64,000 nucleotides of DNA from Gordionus sp. m RMFG-2023. Lineage: Eukaryota > Nematomorpha > Gordioida > Chordodea > Parachordodidae. Position 1 is the first letter of the stretch. The number at the start of each line of letters is the position of its first letter. Of this stretch, positions 1-12,473 are shown piece by piece. The translations under genes were made by a program, and so were the position numbers. The notes under the pieces were generated by a model. That model ran no database searches and was not told the origin of the DNA. It saw only the letters and a list, made by a program, of their open reading frames with translations. The stretch lies in assembly GCF_954871325.1 (NCBI RefSeq), contig NC_088779.1, positions 29,002,869-29,066,868 on the forward strand, written 5' to 3'.

Positions 1-1465
1 TAGTTTTCTAAAATAGTTTTTAGGGAATAATCTTGTTTTAAATGTGTTAGGAAAGAGGTCAAGTTTTTAAAAATATTCACGTTTTTGTAAAAGCCCAGCA
101 CTTTCAATGATCGCGATATATTTAAAAAACTGTATGGAACGCGTCATAATAATTTAATATGTAAGTTCCCAAATCTTTGAAAAATGATAACGCATGTTTA
201 CCCAACATAGTTAAAGTAATAGATATAATTAAAATGAAAAAGACCTAAGAAAATAATAATCAGAAGGTAAAATATTTATAAAATGCAACATATTGCAATG
301 CACTGACAAAATTAGGCTAAAAAAATCTATATGTTAACTTTAACATCTTGATTTTGTATGATAGTAAGTAAATTTTAAATAAACAATTAAAATAATATTT
401 TTTTAAAATATGTATTGCATTATTCTAATGATAAATGATGATAACTAGTTATATAATTTGAATAAATTCTAATTTTCTTTTAATTAATTATTATTTTTTA
501 ACTTATTTTTTCTAAATTAATATATTTTGTGTTCCGTTTTTGAGTTTTTAATGATTGCTTTGTCTGATATATCTTTATTTTATCTGATCTTGATTTTCCA
601 ATTTGCAAACTAATTTACCTAATTTCTAAACTAGATTTTAACATAACTATATTAAAAAAAGTTTTTTTTTGATGACCTAAGAATAACAGATATATTTATA
701 AAATCATACTTGTAAAAACCATAACATTCTAAAAGTCTTTGTAATCTTATAGATTTAATATATATCGAGGGGTCATAAAATGCTGAAAATTAAATATAGA
801 GTTATATTTATAAATATACTATTTAATTTTTAAAAAATAAAATAATTACTAATATATTTGTACAACAAAATGCTAAACAACCATCATTTTTACAATCATA
901 TTTTATTTTGTTCTAACTACATATTTTTAAGTTGCATGCCAGATATTAATAATCCATTTTTTTAAAAAATATTGTCTTTATTTTGATCTCCATCTATTTT
1001 AAATTATAAATTTTGATTTGATATGTTTTATAATTTTATTTGTATGTTTTTATTCTAGACATTCTCAGTGAGTTAACAATAATAATTCCTATAAGTTAAT
1101 TAGATATGAAAAGTTATATATTATCAATTAATTATCTGATATTATTTTTGTTTTGAAAAATTAGTGACTTAAAATATTTATATATAAATTTTTTTAAATG
1201 GATCAAACGAAGCTACATCAATAAAAAAAAATTTTAAAATTATTATACTAAGAAAATTAAACTTTAATATGTATTAAATCTAAAATATTTTTATTTATGA
1301 TTAATTTTATTTAAAAACGGTTTCAAATTAAAACAAAATTCAACATAAACTATATCAAAATGAAATATATAGTTTTTAAATAAACAAATGGGAATATATG
1401 AAAAATTATATGAAAATAAATATAATATATTTTAAAATTATATTAGAAACATTAAAAAAAAACCT
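1..1465. repeat. AT-rich repeat block I, left part (no gene)
   Basis: No coding signal was found on either strand. The first ~480 bases recur, diverged, near 4,605-5,060, 21,195-21,440 and 30,285-30,500. Positions from about 481 to 1,465 recur at 27,120-28,210 in the same order, and 940-1,438 recur with higher identity at 41,180-41,703. The stretch is therefore a dispersed multi-kilobase repeat of unknown class. It includes the uninterrupted version (boundary 1,438/1,439) of the site that holds retroelement E1 in the other copy. Confidence 0.7.
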
Positions 1466-1496
1466 GTTTGACTAAACTGCAAATGCTAAGGTAAAC

Positions 1497-1745
1497 TGCA
1501 AATGCTTAGGTAAAAATTTTCATATATTATCTATTATTTTAGTGAGATTCATTTTCCTATGATATAAATAACTTATAAAAAATTAAATTATTAGATATAT
1601 TCAAAATAAAAAAATATACATTAATAGTTGAATTTTCTTTTATCCCATAATAAATGGTTTATATAATTATATTTAAAAAAATTTATAATTAAATTTTAAA
1701 TTTCAATAATATTAAATCCGCAAGTTGGCGTGTGTTATTATAAAA
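1497..1745 (+). repeat. Left inverted arm of the fold-back element
   Basis: It begins tgcaaatgcttaggtaaaaa and runs to about the aaatccgcaagttggcg motif. It pairs with 3,421-3,665 on the opposite strand. The first 19 bases are tandemly doubled (1,478 and 1,497), differing mainly by ctaagg versus cttagg. A direct copy of this arm, including the doubled start, lies at 44,054-44,340 as part of duplicated copy B. Confidence 0.75.
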
Positions 1746-3420
1746 TACTATTATAAAAAAATATAATCATTTAAAAATGTTATATATCAGAATTTACTCC
1801 TAAAACATTAAAGGTTCATTTTAATAAGCTGGATTACCATAATACACATAGTGGAGGGCTATATATAATATTTAAAACAAAGTCATGCCGGTAAAGTATA
1901 TTGTTAATATTACGATATAAAATATTATTTTGGGTCAAATGATATTCAATCCAAGTTACTATTTAAATAAAATAATTTAAATATTATTTATCTTGATTTA
2001 TCTAAGTATTACAAATGATTAATTTATATTTATATAATTAGAATCATATTTATATAAATATTTCACATGATGGCATTCATTCATTTACCTTTTTTTTACC
2101 TCATTTTATTAGATTAAAAGATTACAATCACAATAAATTTTTTCTAGTCGTCATATAATACACTTAATATATTCAATCAGAAATGAATAATCACGTAAGA
2201 TAATATTTATATTACATGGGTAGGTCCTTAAGAATCTAGATACAGATGTGAAAAAATTAATCTTAGATACAGATACTAGTATTTTTTTCAAAATATCAAA
2301 AAGATACTTGCATCTAATTGTCATTACCAATTAAAATAATAGTTTAAAAAATTTAGTTTTTATTATTTATTTGTGAAGAACATAACATATTCATTTAGCA
2401 ATAATTAATAAAATATTTAATGATGAGTTAATATATCAGGCATTTTAATATTAGTAATAGCCCATTTTTAGCATAGATAGGGAAAGGAGACTAGTATTTT
2501 TAATGGGAGTTAAAAATAAGATAATCAAAATTTTAAAATAATTTAGTATTAAACCTTTTTTTGATATACTTAGCATTTTACCAAGACTAAATAACTTTTC
2601 AATTGAAGCTGATAAAGATATTACAGTATTATATTTATAAAAAAATTTCCTTAATGGAGATAATAATTAAGCATTTATAATGTATTTCAACTTTCTCATA
2701 ATATAATTTATAACCTCCAGTTCAATGTTATTTGTAATATTGACTCAGAAACACTTAAAGACCCTTTTCATGGTCATTTAAACAATCAATATTACTTTAA
2801 AGATTAACTTCACAAAACAAAATTTATAGAAAAAGAAATAGACGCTTAAAGCACCAACAATTCTCATTAGATATCAGCCTACGTTAAAACTCCAAGTTAT
2901 ATATATCAGAATAGCAAATCAAAGTCTTTAGAAATCAACTGAAAATTCCAACAAATACACCTCCCCCTCCCCCCTCTACATTTTTTACTTAAAATCAATA
3001 TATCATTTAACAAATAAAATATAACGTCATTTAAAATATCCAGAATCCCTCATCTAAATTATATTTTTCCCCTAAAAATGGTAAATCTTTATACATTTTT
3101 ATGCTAGGTGTAAATAATCTACAAACATTATATGTTCGATAACATTTTTCTGTGATATCTTATTTATTTATTGTAATAATGGAAATAAAAACAAATTGGC
3201 TATTTAAGGAAAATATCAATAGAAAGTATGCAAAAATTATTTTAAAAAATTAATTTATCTTACTTTAACCATTAAAATATGATCATATGTAATTTATAAA
3301 AACCTATATTTGTTCTTGCAATTTTTCGAATCAATTTTTGATAGATAAATATATGGAATTTAGCTTACTTTGAATTAATTTTAGATTTTAGAATATAATA
3401 TAACAAAAAATAATTTTAAA

Positions 3421-3665
3421 TTTTTTTAAATAATAATACGCCATCTTGCGGATTTAATATTATTAAAATTTAAAAATTTATAATTAATTTAAAGGATTTA
3501 AACGATTTATTATGAGATAAAAGAAAATTCAACTATTAATATATATTTCTTTATTATTGAATATATCTAATAATTTAATTTTTTATAAGTTATTTATATA
3601 ATAGGAAAATGAATCTCACTACAAATAATAGATAATATATGAAAATTTTTACCTAAGCATTTGCA
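3421..3665 (-). repeat. Right inverted arm of the fold-back element
   Basis: Its reverse complement reads tgcaaatgcttaggtaaaaa and continues in register with the left arm for about 245 bases, including the shared motif aatattaaatccgcaag. Differences are scattered substitutions and small indels. After 3,665 the pairing stops until the short outer repeat near 4,208. Confidence 0.75.
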
Positions 3666-4035
3666 AGTGTTGTGTTTTAACTAGTTTATAATAGTTATTA
3701 TATCTTTGTTCTAGTGATATGTTTTTATATTACCATTTATATTTTTGTTTTCCTTGTTCAAATTAGAAGTGATGTGTTTTTCTCATTATCATGTATATCT
3801 TTTTTTTCTTTGTTCACGTATACCAAGGATTTCATCCTCAAAACTGGTTCTATCCAGTTTTCGAGATGGGCCTGGATTATTAACTTTCTTTTTTTTTATT
3901 ATTTAATTTATCTATATAAAGACCACCAAAAATGAAATTGAGGGGTGATTTTTTTGTTATGAATGATTTTATTAATTTCTTTTTTTGTAACTATTAAAAT
4001 AAATTTGTTTTACCTTAATTCGGTTGTATTAGCCT

Positions 4036-4240
4036 TTGATTAACTTTTTATTAGAGTTTCCTTATTTACACTACGTTGTCCGCGTAATCCCATGTCAAAA
4101 TCGATACCCAAACCCGGCTCCTGGATCCCATTATCGATCATCCCGGACCCCCGATCACGGACTGTGTTTTTCCCACTCTGACGGTGGGACCCGTCGGTCA
4201 AAATCCAACAGTTTACCTTAGCATTTGCAATAATCAAACC
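4036..4240. other. GC-rich island of ~200 bp in AT-rich DNA
   Basis: About 200 bases of balanced composition stand out sharply from A/T-rich flanks. They contain a short hairpin (gacgg/ccgtc around 4,180) and several GGATCC/CCCGGA-like words, and end in the outer inverted-repeat motif of the fold-back element. Open frames exist on both strands but match nothing I recognise and are probably a by-product of the GC content. It may be the end region of the mobile element or a separate small insertion. Confidence 0.5.
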
Positions 4241-4245
4241 CCCCA

Positions 4246-7200
4246 AAAAACTGCTATAATTAATAACTCACTAATCCATTTTAAAATCAAAATATATATT
4301 TAAAAGATAAAAAATGTCAATATTTTTATTTTTTGCTTTTATCTTTCCTCTAGTATACGATATTGGATTTTGAAAACAATAGTTTATTGGAGACAGAAGT
4401 AGATAAATTTCTGCGGGCAAATTTTTTTATAAAAAAAATTAAACGATTCAAAATTGACAAAATTTGAAAAGTTTAATAAAAAGAATGAATTAGCCTTTTC
4501 TATAAAATAATATTAGAAATTTTTAAAAATTTTAATAGTTTTTATTTCAATTTTTAAAAATTTTTGAGTTTAAAAAAATTCATGTATTTATATAGAGTTA
4601 GTCTCTTAAAATAGTTTTTGGAAAAAAAAATCTTGTTTAAATGTGTAAGGAAAAGGTCTTATTAAATACCCGTTTTTGGAAAAGACCATAACTTCCAATG
4701 ACTTCTAGATATGCAAAATGTATTCAAAGTCGATGTAACTCATAAGAATTTCTATAGAACGCAAATCTCCTATAATTTAACAAGTGAGTTCCAAAATCTT
4801 TGAAAAAAAATAATGCACTTTTACCCAACATAGTTTAGGTAATGGATATAATTAAAATAAAAAAGGCCTAAGAATAAAATCACAAAGTAAAATATTTATT
4901 AAATACAACAAATTGCAAAGCACCTTTAAAGATAGGCCATTATAAAATCGATATTTTAACCTCAACATCTTGATTTTTGAAAGATAGTAATTAAAATTTA
5001 AATCAACAATTAAAATATTTTTATTGTATTGTATTATTATAATTATGAATGATGATAACTAATTATATTAAAACTAATTTTAAAAAATTGATATTTCTGT
5101 CCCTTCTACTAAATTTTATAGAGCAGGTATAGGAATTTTTTTACTGAATTTGATTTAGTACGAGGGTTCATAACCTTGGTTGAATCATCAATTACTGCTT
5201 ACAAGTAAGGTTCAAATAGATAATATTATAATATGGTAATTGAAATATTATGCTTGATAAGATATTCCTATAAAAGAGGAAAATAGGAGCAGAAAACCAT
5301 AAAACTTATGAATGGAATTTAAACTTACCTCGAAGAAAACCAAATGTTTTTTAAAAAAAATCAAATATTAATATTATATGAGAAATTCAATTAAAGAAAC
5401 GTCTAGTGTTAAATAAGCTTATTCAAATATAAATTTAACCAGAAGCATCAAATTAATGTTATTCTTTTAAAACCACTCAAAAATTGTCCAGATAATTGCT
5501 AATTTTTATAATGAATATATAAAACCTTTATTTAAGTGGATAATTTTAAGAGGAATTATTATTTTAACAAAATTTAATATATTTTAACACGAATAATCTT
5601 ATACAAAACTAATCTTTTAAACAATAAATAGAATATTTATTTGTTTTGTGTTCATATTTCATAAATGTGGAAAAAGTTTGATTTATATTTATATAATCCA
5701 GTATTTAAGTGCATTTTGAGCATAGAATTATATGAATATAGACTACTTAATGATTAAAATTTTTTTTAAAAATAATCTTTATTAAAAAATATATATTCTG
5801 TTTTAAATTAAACCGCTATTTTTGTTTCATAAAAAAACAATACCAATCAATTCTTTAAAAATGCTCCATCTCGCGAAAAACATATTTTAACTTTATTTTC
5901 TTATCATTTACTATTATATGAAAAATGTATAATATATTCATTCATTTTAATATGAATTAATTTATATTTATATACGATTCTATTAAAAAATGAATTTTTT
6001 TTATAAAATGAAATATTTAACTTTAAAATCATTATAAACAAACATAGACTTATTAAAATAAAGGTTTATTCCTTTGCAAATAACTGACGAATGAACATCC
6101 TTTTATTACATTATAAATTTGGGTGTTAAACAGTTTATGTTAATATATGTCTATGATTGTAAGTCAATAATTAATTATCAATTACTCTCATATTTTATCA
6201 TTCGATATCAAATCTATTTGAATATAAAAAAGATTTATAGAACCTCTATTCATAATAATTTTCAAAGTTAGTAAATTAATTATTTTTTGTATTAGGCGAT
6301 CCCCAATCAAAAAAATTTGAAGGTAAAATGGAAATTTATAATTTATCTAATAACTGTCTATTTTTTCAAGGTTTTATTACAATCTTTATAATGTTGTTAT
6401 TTTTTTTGGATAATCTTAGTAAGAAATATATTTTATCTGATTATAGATAATACGTTCTAGAATCTTGATGTATTCAAATATTTCTAAGGATGATGTGTAT
6501 ACCTTTTAAAAATTATTATCTAATAAATAATTTTATAAGGAATTAAGTTAAAAAATTTCCAATTTTATATGTCGTATTGGGATAGGGATGTGACCCATAT
6601 ATATTCGGGATCTCTGAATCTTATGTTTACCTAAGATGATTTTAAAATTTAAAAATCCCATTTGATCAGAAATGTATCTCAACCATTGTCTTAGACCCAT
6701 TCAAGAAAACATCACGAATATTCGTACAAATAATTAATTATTCGTAAAAATACTAAGAATAAAATTTACTAATTGCACTCAATTCAAATTATTCGAATAT
6801 ATTTGCTTTAAAAATACGAAAATATATTGTCAGAATTTATGATTTCGCCATGGCTCAAATCGAGTTGTTTAACAAAACTAATTACTCGTCTCATTTAGAA
6901 AACATACATTTCAATTTAGGATAAGGTGTATGGACGAAATTAAAATGAACTTTATAAATTTTCAACATATAAAGTTTAATATACATTAAAGATAGGATAA
7001 TGTATAAAACAAAATTATCTGAAATAAATTATTGATTCGTAAACTATATCTGAAAGCTATTTTTATAAATTAGATTCCGAGTTCCTTCTTAAATATGACA
7101 TATACATTTTTATTAAAATCTTAATGTTTTTTCAATAAATTATTAAGATTTTTTAGAAGACAATAAAGAAACACTCTTAGGGGAGGCAAAGATTTCTATA

Positions 7201-9990
7201 ACGCCAGGTAAAATTTAATTTTGACATAGAAAGCGGTTTACCAGTTCAATAATTTTTTTTAGGGTCATTCATTTTCATCAATGTTATATTCTTTTAAACT
7301 TTAAATCATATTTTGAGCGCGTTTTTAAATTTCAAAATTCTGATTTTACTAGAAATATACTATTTACTAAGTTAGAATATCTACTCTATAAATAACCAAC
7401 AATTATGCTGGATCTCAAAAAAATTTAATAATAAATTTATTAAGTTCCAATGTTCATAGCTAAATTTTCCTAAAACAGTATTCAGTAAAACCTTTATCAC
7501 AAAATACTTTTACATAAAACTTTTAACAAGATTTATAGCGAATATATTTTTATCGCAAATCCATAATCGTGCATATTATTTTAGCTAAGAAAATATCATG
7601 ACCTAATTATGCAGACTTTCTGGGAATTTGTTTTTTGAAGTCATTCTTTAACACAAAAACGCGTAAGAAACACACCTATAATTGCTATTGGGGTCTCTTC
7701 TATTTTATAATAATTTATATTAAAATATAGTGCATAATATTTTTAAAAAATGGGTTTGAAAGATCGATTCAATATTATAGCATTTAATTTATATTAACCT
7801 TAATAAATTTATATGATGATTTAAAATTGGTTTAGAAATTATGCTATCCTCACTAAATTTTAATATAAGATAAGTTTTACTTTTTATATTATCAAGTAAA
7901 TCAGGGAATCAATACAAGTATTGGCTGTCTATGGGCTTACTTGCAGTTTAATAAGTAAAAATTCTAAATGTTTAAATTGATTCTTATTCCTAAGATAAAA
8001 AATAGAATTTGCCCCGAAAAATAATATAATTACTCAGATATATAATTGATGCACTCAGAAAAATATAAGAACGCTCAAAACTAGCCAAGGGGTTAGACAA
8101 AATTTTCCAATGAATTGTTACTACTATACATAAAAATTAAATGCATGATGTAAAAAAAAATATTTGGAAAATCATGAAAAAAATATGGCATTTAACTTCA
8201 CGAAACCTTTTTTGAAATATCATATTAAACACTAAATTTGCATTTTAGGTTTCAAATAATTGAAATTTAAATGTATATAAAATCCCCATATACATGTTAA
8301 TGAGGTTGATATAAATGAACAATATTTGAAAGAGATTTAATAAGATAATTAGATTCACATTTTCTTATTTACATAATAATTACGAAAAAAATTTAAAAAT
8401 TCAAGAAAATATTAATAAAAATTTCTGAAAAATTAATTTTAAGTCAGGAAAATCATTGTTTAAAAAAAATCAGTAAATATTTTTAGCTTTCATTATTTAT
8501 AATCCTGATTGAGTGAACAATTTTTTGAAATCATATAAGTTTTCTAAAATTTATATAAAATTGCATAGGAAACTATTTTTAAATTTATCTTGAGAAATGG
8601 GGTAAATTTATTAGGGTAAAAGACTAAACTGATAATTCGTTCTGATTTGAGGTCTAAAATTTTAAAAGGGGATATATCATTAAATTATTTTACTGGCATC
8701 TTTTCCTTTTAAATGATACTAGCTATAGGTAATTAAAGTTTTCTATCGATCATGAGTTAAAGAGATTAGGAAGAAATAGCTAAAATCAATTTTATCTCAT
8801 CAGATAGAATATTTAAGCAAACTCTTGATTACTTATTAGATAATAAATGATGAAATACCTCTGAATTTTTTTTTATCGATTATTATAATACTTATATGAG
8901 TAAATTATCAAGGAATATTTTGCTTTAATAAATGCATTCGCAATATATACCTTTGTGATCTCGCTAATATGACCACGAAAATACATTGGTATAATAAAAG
9001 TGCTATTATAAATGGTTTGTGGTTGAGGAAATAAATTGGCCAAAATAAGTTTGCAATATTTCATTTATTCTAAAATTTCAGGGGTAAAATATTTAGTAAA
9101 AAGTGTTTTGCGATTTTTCTACAGATGGATTAAAATTTCAAGCATTTTTCAATTAAAAAAAAGGCGCTTAAAAATAATTTAAAATTATTGCTTACAGAAA
9201 TATATTAATATTAAAAAAAAAAGAAATTTTGATTTCTTTTGGTATTAATTTTCTTTGTTAATTTAGCCTTTTGTATATTTTTTGTAACTTTTATTTCTCC
9301 CAGCCATTTTATCATGATAATAAAAAGTTAAGATACGATTTAATAAAGAAAAATGAACACATGAAATCTAATAGGAAGAAAATAATATTTCTAGCAGATA
9401 ATTCTTTATTTAAAATGTTTTTCTACCGTTTTGCTATTTGGTCGCTAATCCTTTGTGTAAAGCGTTAGGGATGATATTCATTAATTAGCTATTGACACAT
9501 AAAAAGAAGGGAAATCGTAAATAAATGTAGCGGCTGATATGAGAATATTTAGAAGCAGGATTCAAGCTAATAGATCAAATGATACAAACATTGTGAGAGT
9601 GAAGAGGAAAATCAAAGCAAAAGTTTGAAGAAAAGAGGAATTTGTAGTGTTCCCAAAATTCCCAAAATATAATTATCTGGGGTTAACTGTGACTCTAGAG
9701 GGTGTGGTGGGATTATGTTTTTTTAAAATATTTTTGTAAAATTTTACTTGAATAAGAACTTTCATCTAATTTATTGCGTTAGATTTTGCAGCAGAATGCA
9801 CCATTTATTTCAACAAAATCGATAAAAAAATTATTATTTGATTCTAAATTACAGGATGCCTTTCAAGTATCAATCTTAACCAAATCAGAAATATATAACA
9901 AAATTAAGAAGAAAGTGTTACCTATTGGAATGCATTTCTGGCAATATCAGATTTTTAAATTTAATAAATTTAAAATAACTCTTCAATAAT
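4246..9990. repeat. AT-rich repeat block I, right part (no gene)
   Basis: No supported gene. Recognisable colinear matches to block II are: 4,246-4,990 with 29,950-30,500; 5,400-5,700 with 31,490-31,750 and 32,155-32,470; 6,585-6,640 with 33,980-34,020 (shared catatatattcgggatctct); 7,180-7,640 with 34,690-35,110; 9,290-9,990 with 37,320-37,930. Indels break every short open frame when the two copies are compared, so the conservation looks like common descent of a duplicated block rather than coding constraint. Confidence 0.6.
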
Positions 9991-11171
9991 GATAAAAGCA
10001 AAAATAATGGAAAACCTATTAAACTGAACACAAAAATCCTATATGTATGTAAACAGTTCTCATCAAACATTTTAATATTATTTTGAATATATGAGATTTA
10101 TGATAATGTTTAAAATTTTAATAAAAAATTTTTTTTTAATCACTTATAAAGACTATTCTGGTGAAACTTACCCAATTCATTCAAGGAATTCTACAAGAGA
10201 AGGTTAAATAAAATAAACCATTTATTTAAATAGACGTAGCGGTTTCCTTCAGATGATTTGCCTTTTTCCCTTCTTATTAAAATTGACTATTTCTATGATT
10301 TGTCTTAGAAATACAATATAACATAAGGGAAATATGAGGGGTACAATATTTTTCTTATTATCGAATATTAAAAAAACATTTTATGGTAGTATTTAGAATA
10401 GTTGGATTTTAACTCGTGTTTCTTATTTTTATTTTATAAATTATAGTAAAGTTTAAATAATTATAGAAAACCTAAGATAAAATATATAAACTTTTTTTTC
10501 ACCCTTTGGGTTATAAAATTTAATAAGTAAAAGATGTTAGAGAATAAAGAAAGGATTGAAGTATGCTAATTTAAAATTCAGACTTTAACATTTACTTAAT
10601 ATCGATAGATATATCCAGTGTTGTTAAATAGTCGAGAGCATTCTACCTCGACTAAATGTCTGTCGTCGTCTGTCGATTTAGTCAACTAACTCAGTTCAGA
10701 ACTCGAGTCATGAATTCAAGTCGAGATTCATGTAGGTAAATTTTGAAAAGTAGTAACTCATACAATCTAACCATGGGTATTATAAAAATTATATTCAAAT
10801 ATTAGGAAAACACGTATAGAATAAAATAATATTTATAGGAATATATATATTCTCATTATTTCTTATCTACCACGTTATTATGGGTCAATATCTGTAGGTA
10901 GCTAGGGCTAAATAAATTTTACACTTAAGTTTTTTTTAAAAATTAATGGTAAAACACATTAAATTTTTTTTATATGATTGTTTAAGCATTGATTTGTTGA
11001 TATATTGCACTTATCTTTGTTTTTTTTGTGGGAAGCTTGTGGTAATCACTAATATTCTTTGCCTCAAAATATAAAAAAGATATCTTAAACAAAAAATAAA
11101 TTTTTTTAAAAATGTCATTCGAAATAAAATGCTTCAATTTATAAAAGGTTTAAAAGGGGGATGTAATATTT
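9991..11171. other. AT-rich DNA without recognised genes
   Basis: Nothing coding is visible. The only distinct object is a short less AT-rich piece around 10,618-10,740, listed separately. Similarity to block II fades here. Confidence 0.5.
10618..10740. mobile_element. Fragment of a CAGTGTTGTTAA-type MITE
   Basis: The stretch starts cagtgttgttaaatagtcga, matching the terminal motif of the MITEs at 36,817 and 44,944. It is followed by a tcgac/gtcgt-rich segment with imperfect palindromes. No matching right terminus is clear, so it is probably one end of a copy or a diverged relative. The terminal CAGTG suggests hAT affiliation. Confidence 0.45.
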
Positions 11172-12338
11172 ATTTATAATAATTCTTAAATCTATTTGTT
11201 TTATCATAGATACGGATTATATTCAAACCTAAACAACTTGATAAATGTCACATATAAAAACAAATATTTTTAACTATAAGTATAAAAAATTATTTATCAA
11301 AAAATGAAGGATTGACTATTACGGGCAAGGATTATGCTAGTAATTTTTTTCGAGAATGATAAAAGGTTTTAAAACTTGCAAACACAATGTCTGATATTTG
11401 CTTTTTTTCTCAATAATGGATATATATTTCTGATAAAATTGTCCAATTTTTTAGAATTTTAACATAATATATGAGACCAGATGGAATTAATTTGTAAGGA
11501 TAAAATTCGTTTACTAGACCAATACTATATTAATTGAATCAGCTTTTTCTTTAAATAAAGATATCTTAATATTTTTTTGTGACGCAACTAAAACGAGACA
11601 TATCCATGAGATCAGAAGAATGAATTGATAACTCTTCACTAGGATGCAGAAGATGAGAGACACAAGATTATTTTTGTTTAAATTTCCTTTTGTTTTATTG
11701 AATATAACTTGTTGGCAATCTGAATCCTAGGAATATTTGATTTATTTCATTGTGATTTTATAAGTTTTTATTATATTTATTAAGAAAAAGATTTCTAAAA
11801 ATTATAGAAACTTTCTTGGAGAATAAACTTGCCAATACCTTTAATGTACACAAGGAGCTCTACAACACTATTTTAAAATTTGCAAAAAAAAGGTATTTAA
11901 AACCAATTCTGACGAATAAAGTTTAAAATAACATTTCACAAATTTGAAATAATGGCTTTATAGGGTAAAATACTAAATAAAAATAATAAGTGTATAATGC
12001 TATATGTAATTTTAAACAACGAATGGATTATAATATAATATAGGAAATATATGTATATAAATGCCAATTGGAAGCATTAGTTTATAATAATGCTTTATTT
12101 TTAAAAATTTAAATAATCATAATTTCTATAGAATGATAAATATTATATACTTATATATCAATTTATATATGATCATCTTTTTCTCATATTTTATTAATCG
12201 TTACTTGATATAGAACTTTCATCTTCAAGAGCGTTTAAAGTGAAGCAAGGTAATATAAGTCATTTAAAAAATATATATTGACTGAAATAATAATTATTTA
12301 CTCTGCATTTATATAATATATATAATAGAAGAACTCTT

Positions 12339-12473
12339 TATTGTTGACAAATGACTCGATTTGACCGATTTAAAATAGCTAACTCTAGTCAATATTTTTC
12401 TGGCTAAAATATTAAGAAAATATTAAGATAGTCGCTTTTAAAAATCGGCTTAATTAGAGCCTTTAACAACAAT
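12339..12473. mobile_element. Shortened hAT-type MITE in copy A
   Basis: Ends read attgttgacaaatgactcga and, inverted, tgttgttaaaggctctaatt. Compared with the counterpart at 44,944-45,162 it lacks about 80 internal bases, which points to an internal deletion in copy A after the duplication. Non-coding; it would rely on a transposase supplied elsewhere. Confidence 0.55.

Larger units (their letters stand above)
1466..4245. mobile_element. Element with long inverted arms, unclassified
   Basis: Two segments, 1,497-1,745 and 3,421-3,665, are inverted copies of one another at roughly 90% identity by eye. Further out, the motif gcaaatgctaaggtaaactg near 1,479 reappears inverted at about 4,208-4,230, and both outer copies are flanked by gtttga(c/t)ta. 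This arrangement suggests a fold-back or MITE-like DNA element of about 2.2-2.8 kb. The interior has no recognisable transposase. The paralogous block near 28,205-29,950 lacks it and holds other DNA there, consistent with an insertion in this copy. I saw no clear target-site duplication, so the exact ends are uncertain. Confidence 0.55.

Noticed and set aside
3714-3935. 73-codon frame, and other short frames at 8,873-9,064, 9,271-9,468, 15,752-15,934, 22,087-22,317 and 38,789-38,983
   Set aside because: Composition is F/I/L/Y/K/N-dominated as expected from translated AT-rich DNA, with no motif; where a paralogous copy exists the frame is not kept.
4359-4428. Peptide-like similarity between LEKNGLLDTEIDEMFLANF at ~30,066 and a frame at ~4,359
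   Set aside because: Substitutions are not concentrated at synonymous positions and flanks have stops; probably DNA-level similarity between blocks I and II.
9786-9989. 67-codon frame starting MQQNAPFISTK with a paralogue at ~37,800
   Set aside because: The paralogue has stops and indels in the same frame, so conservation is of DNA, not of a protein.
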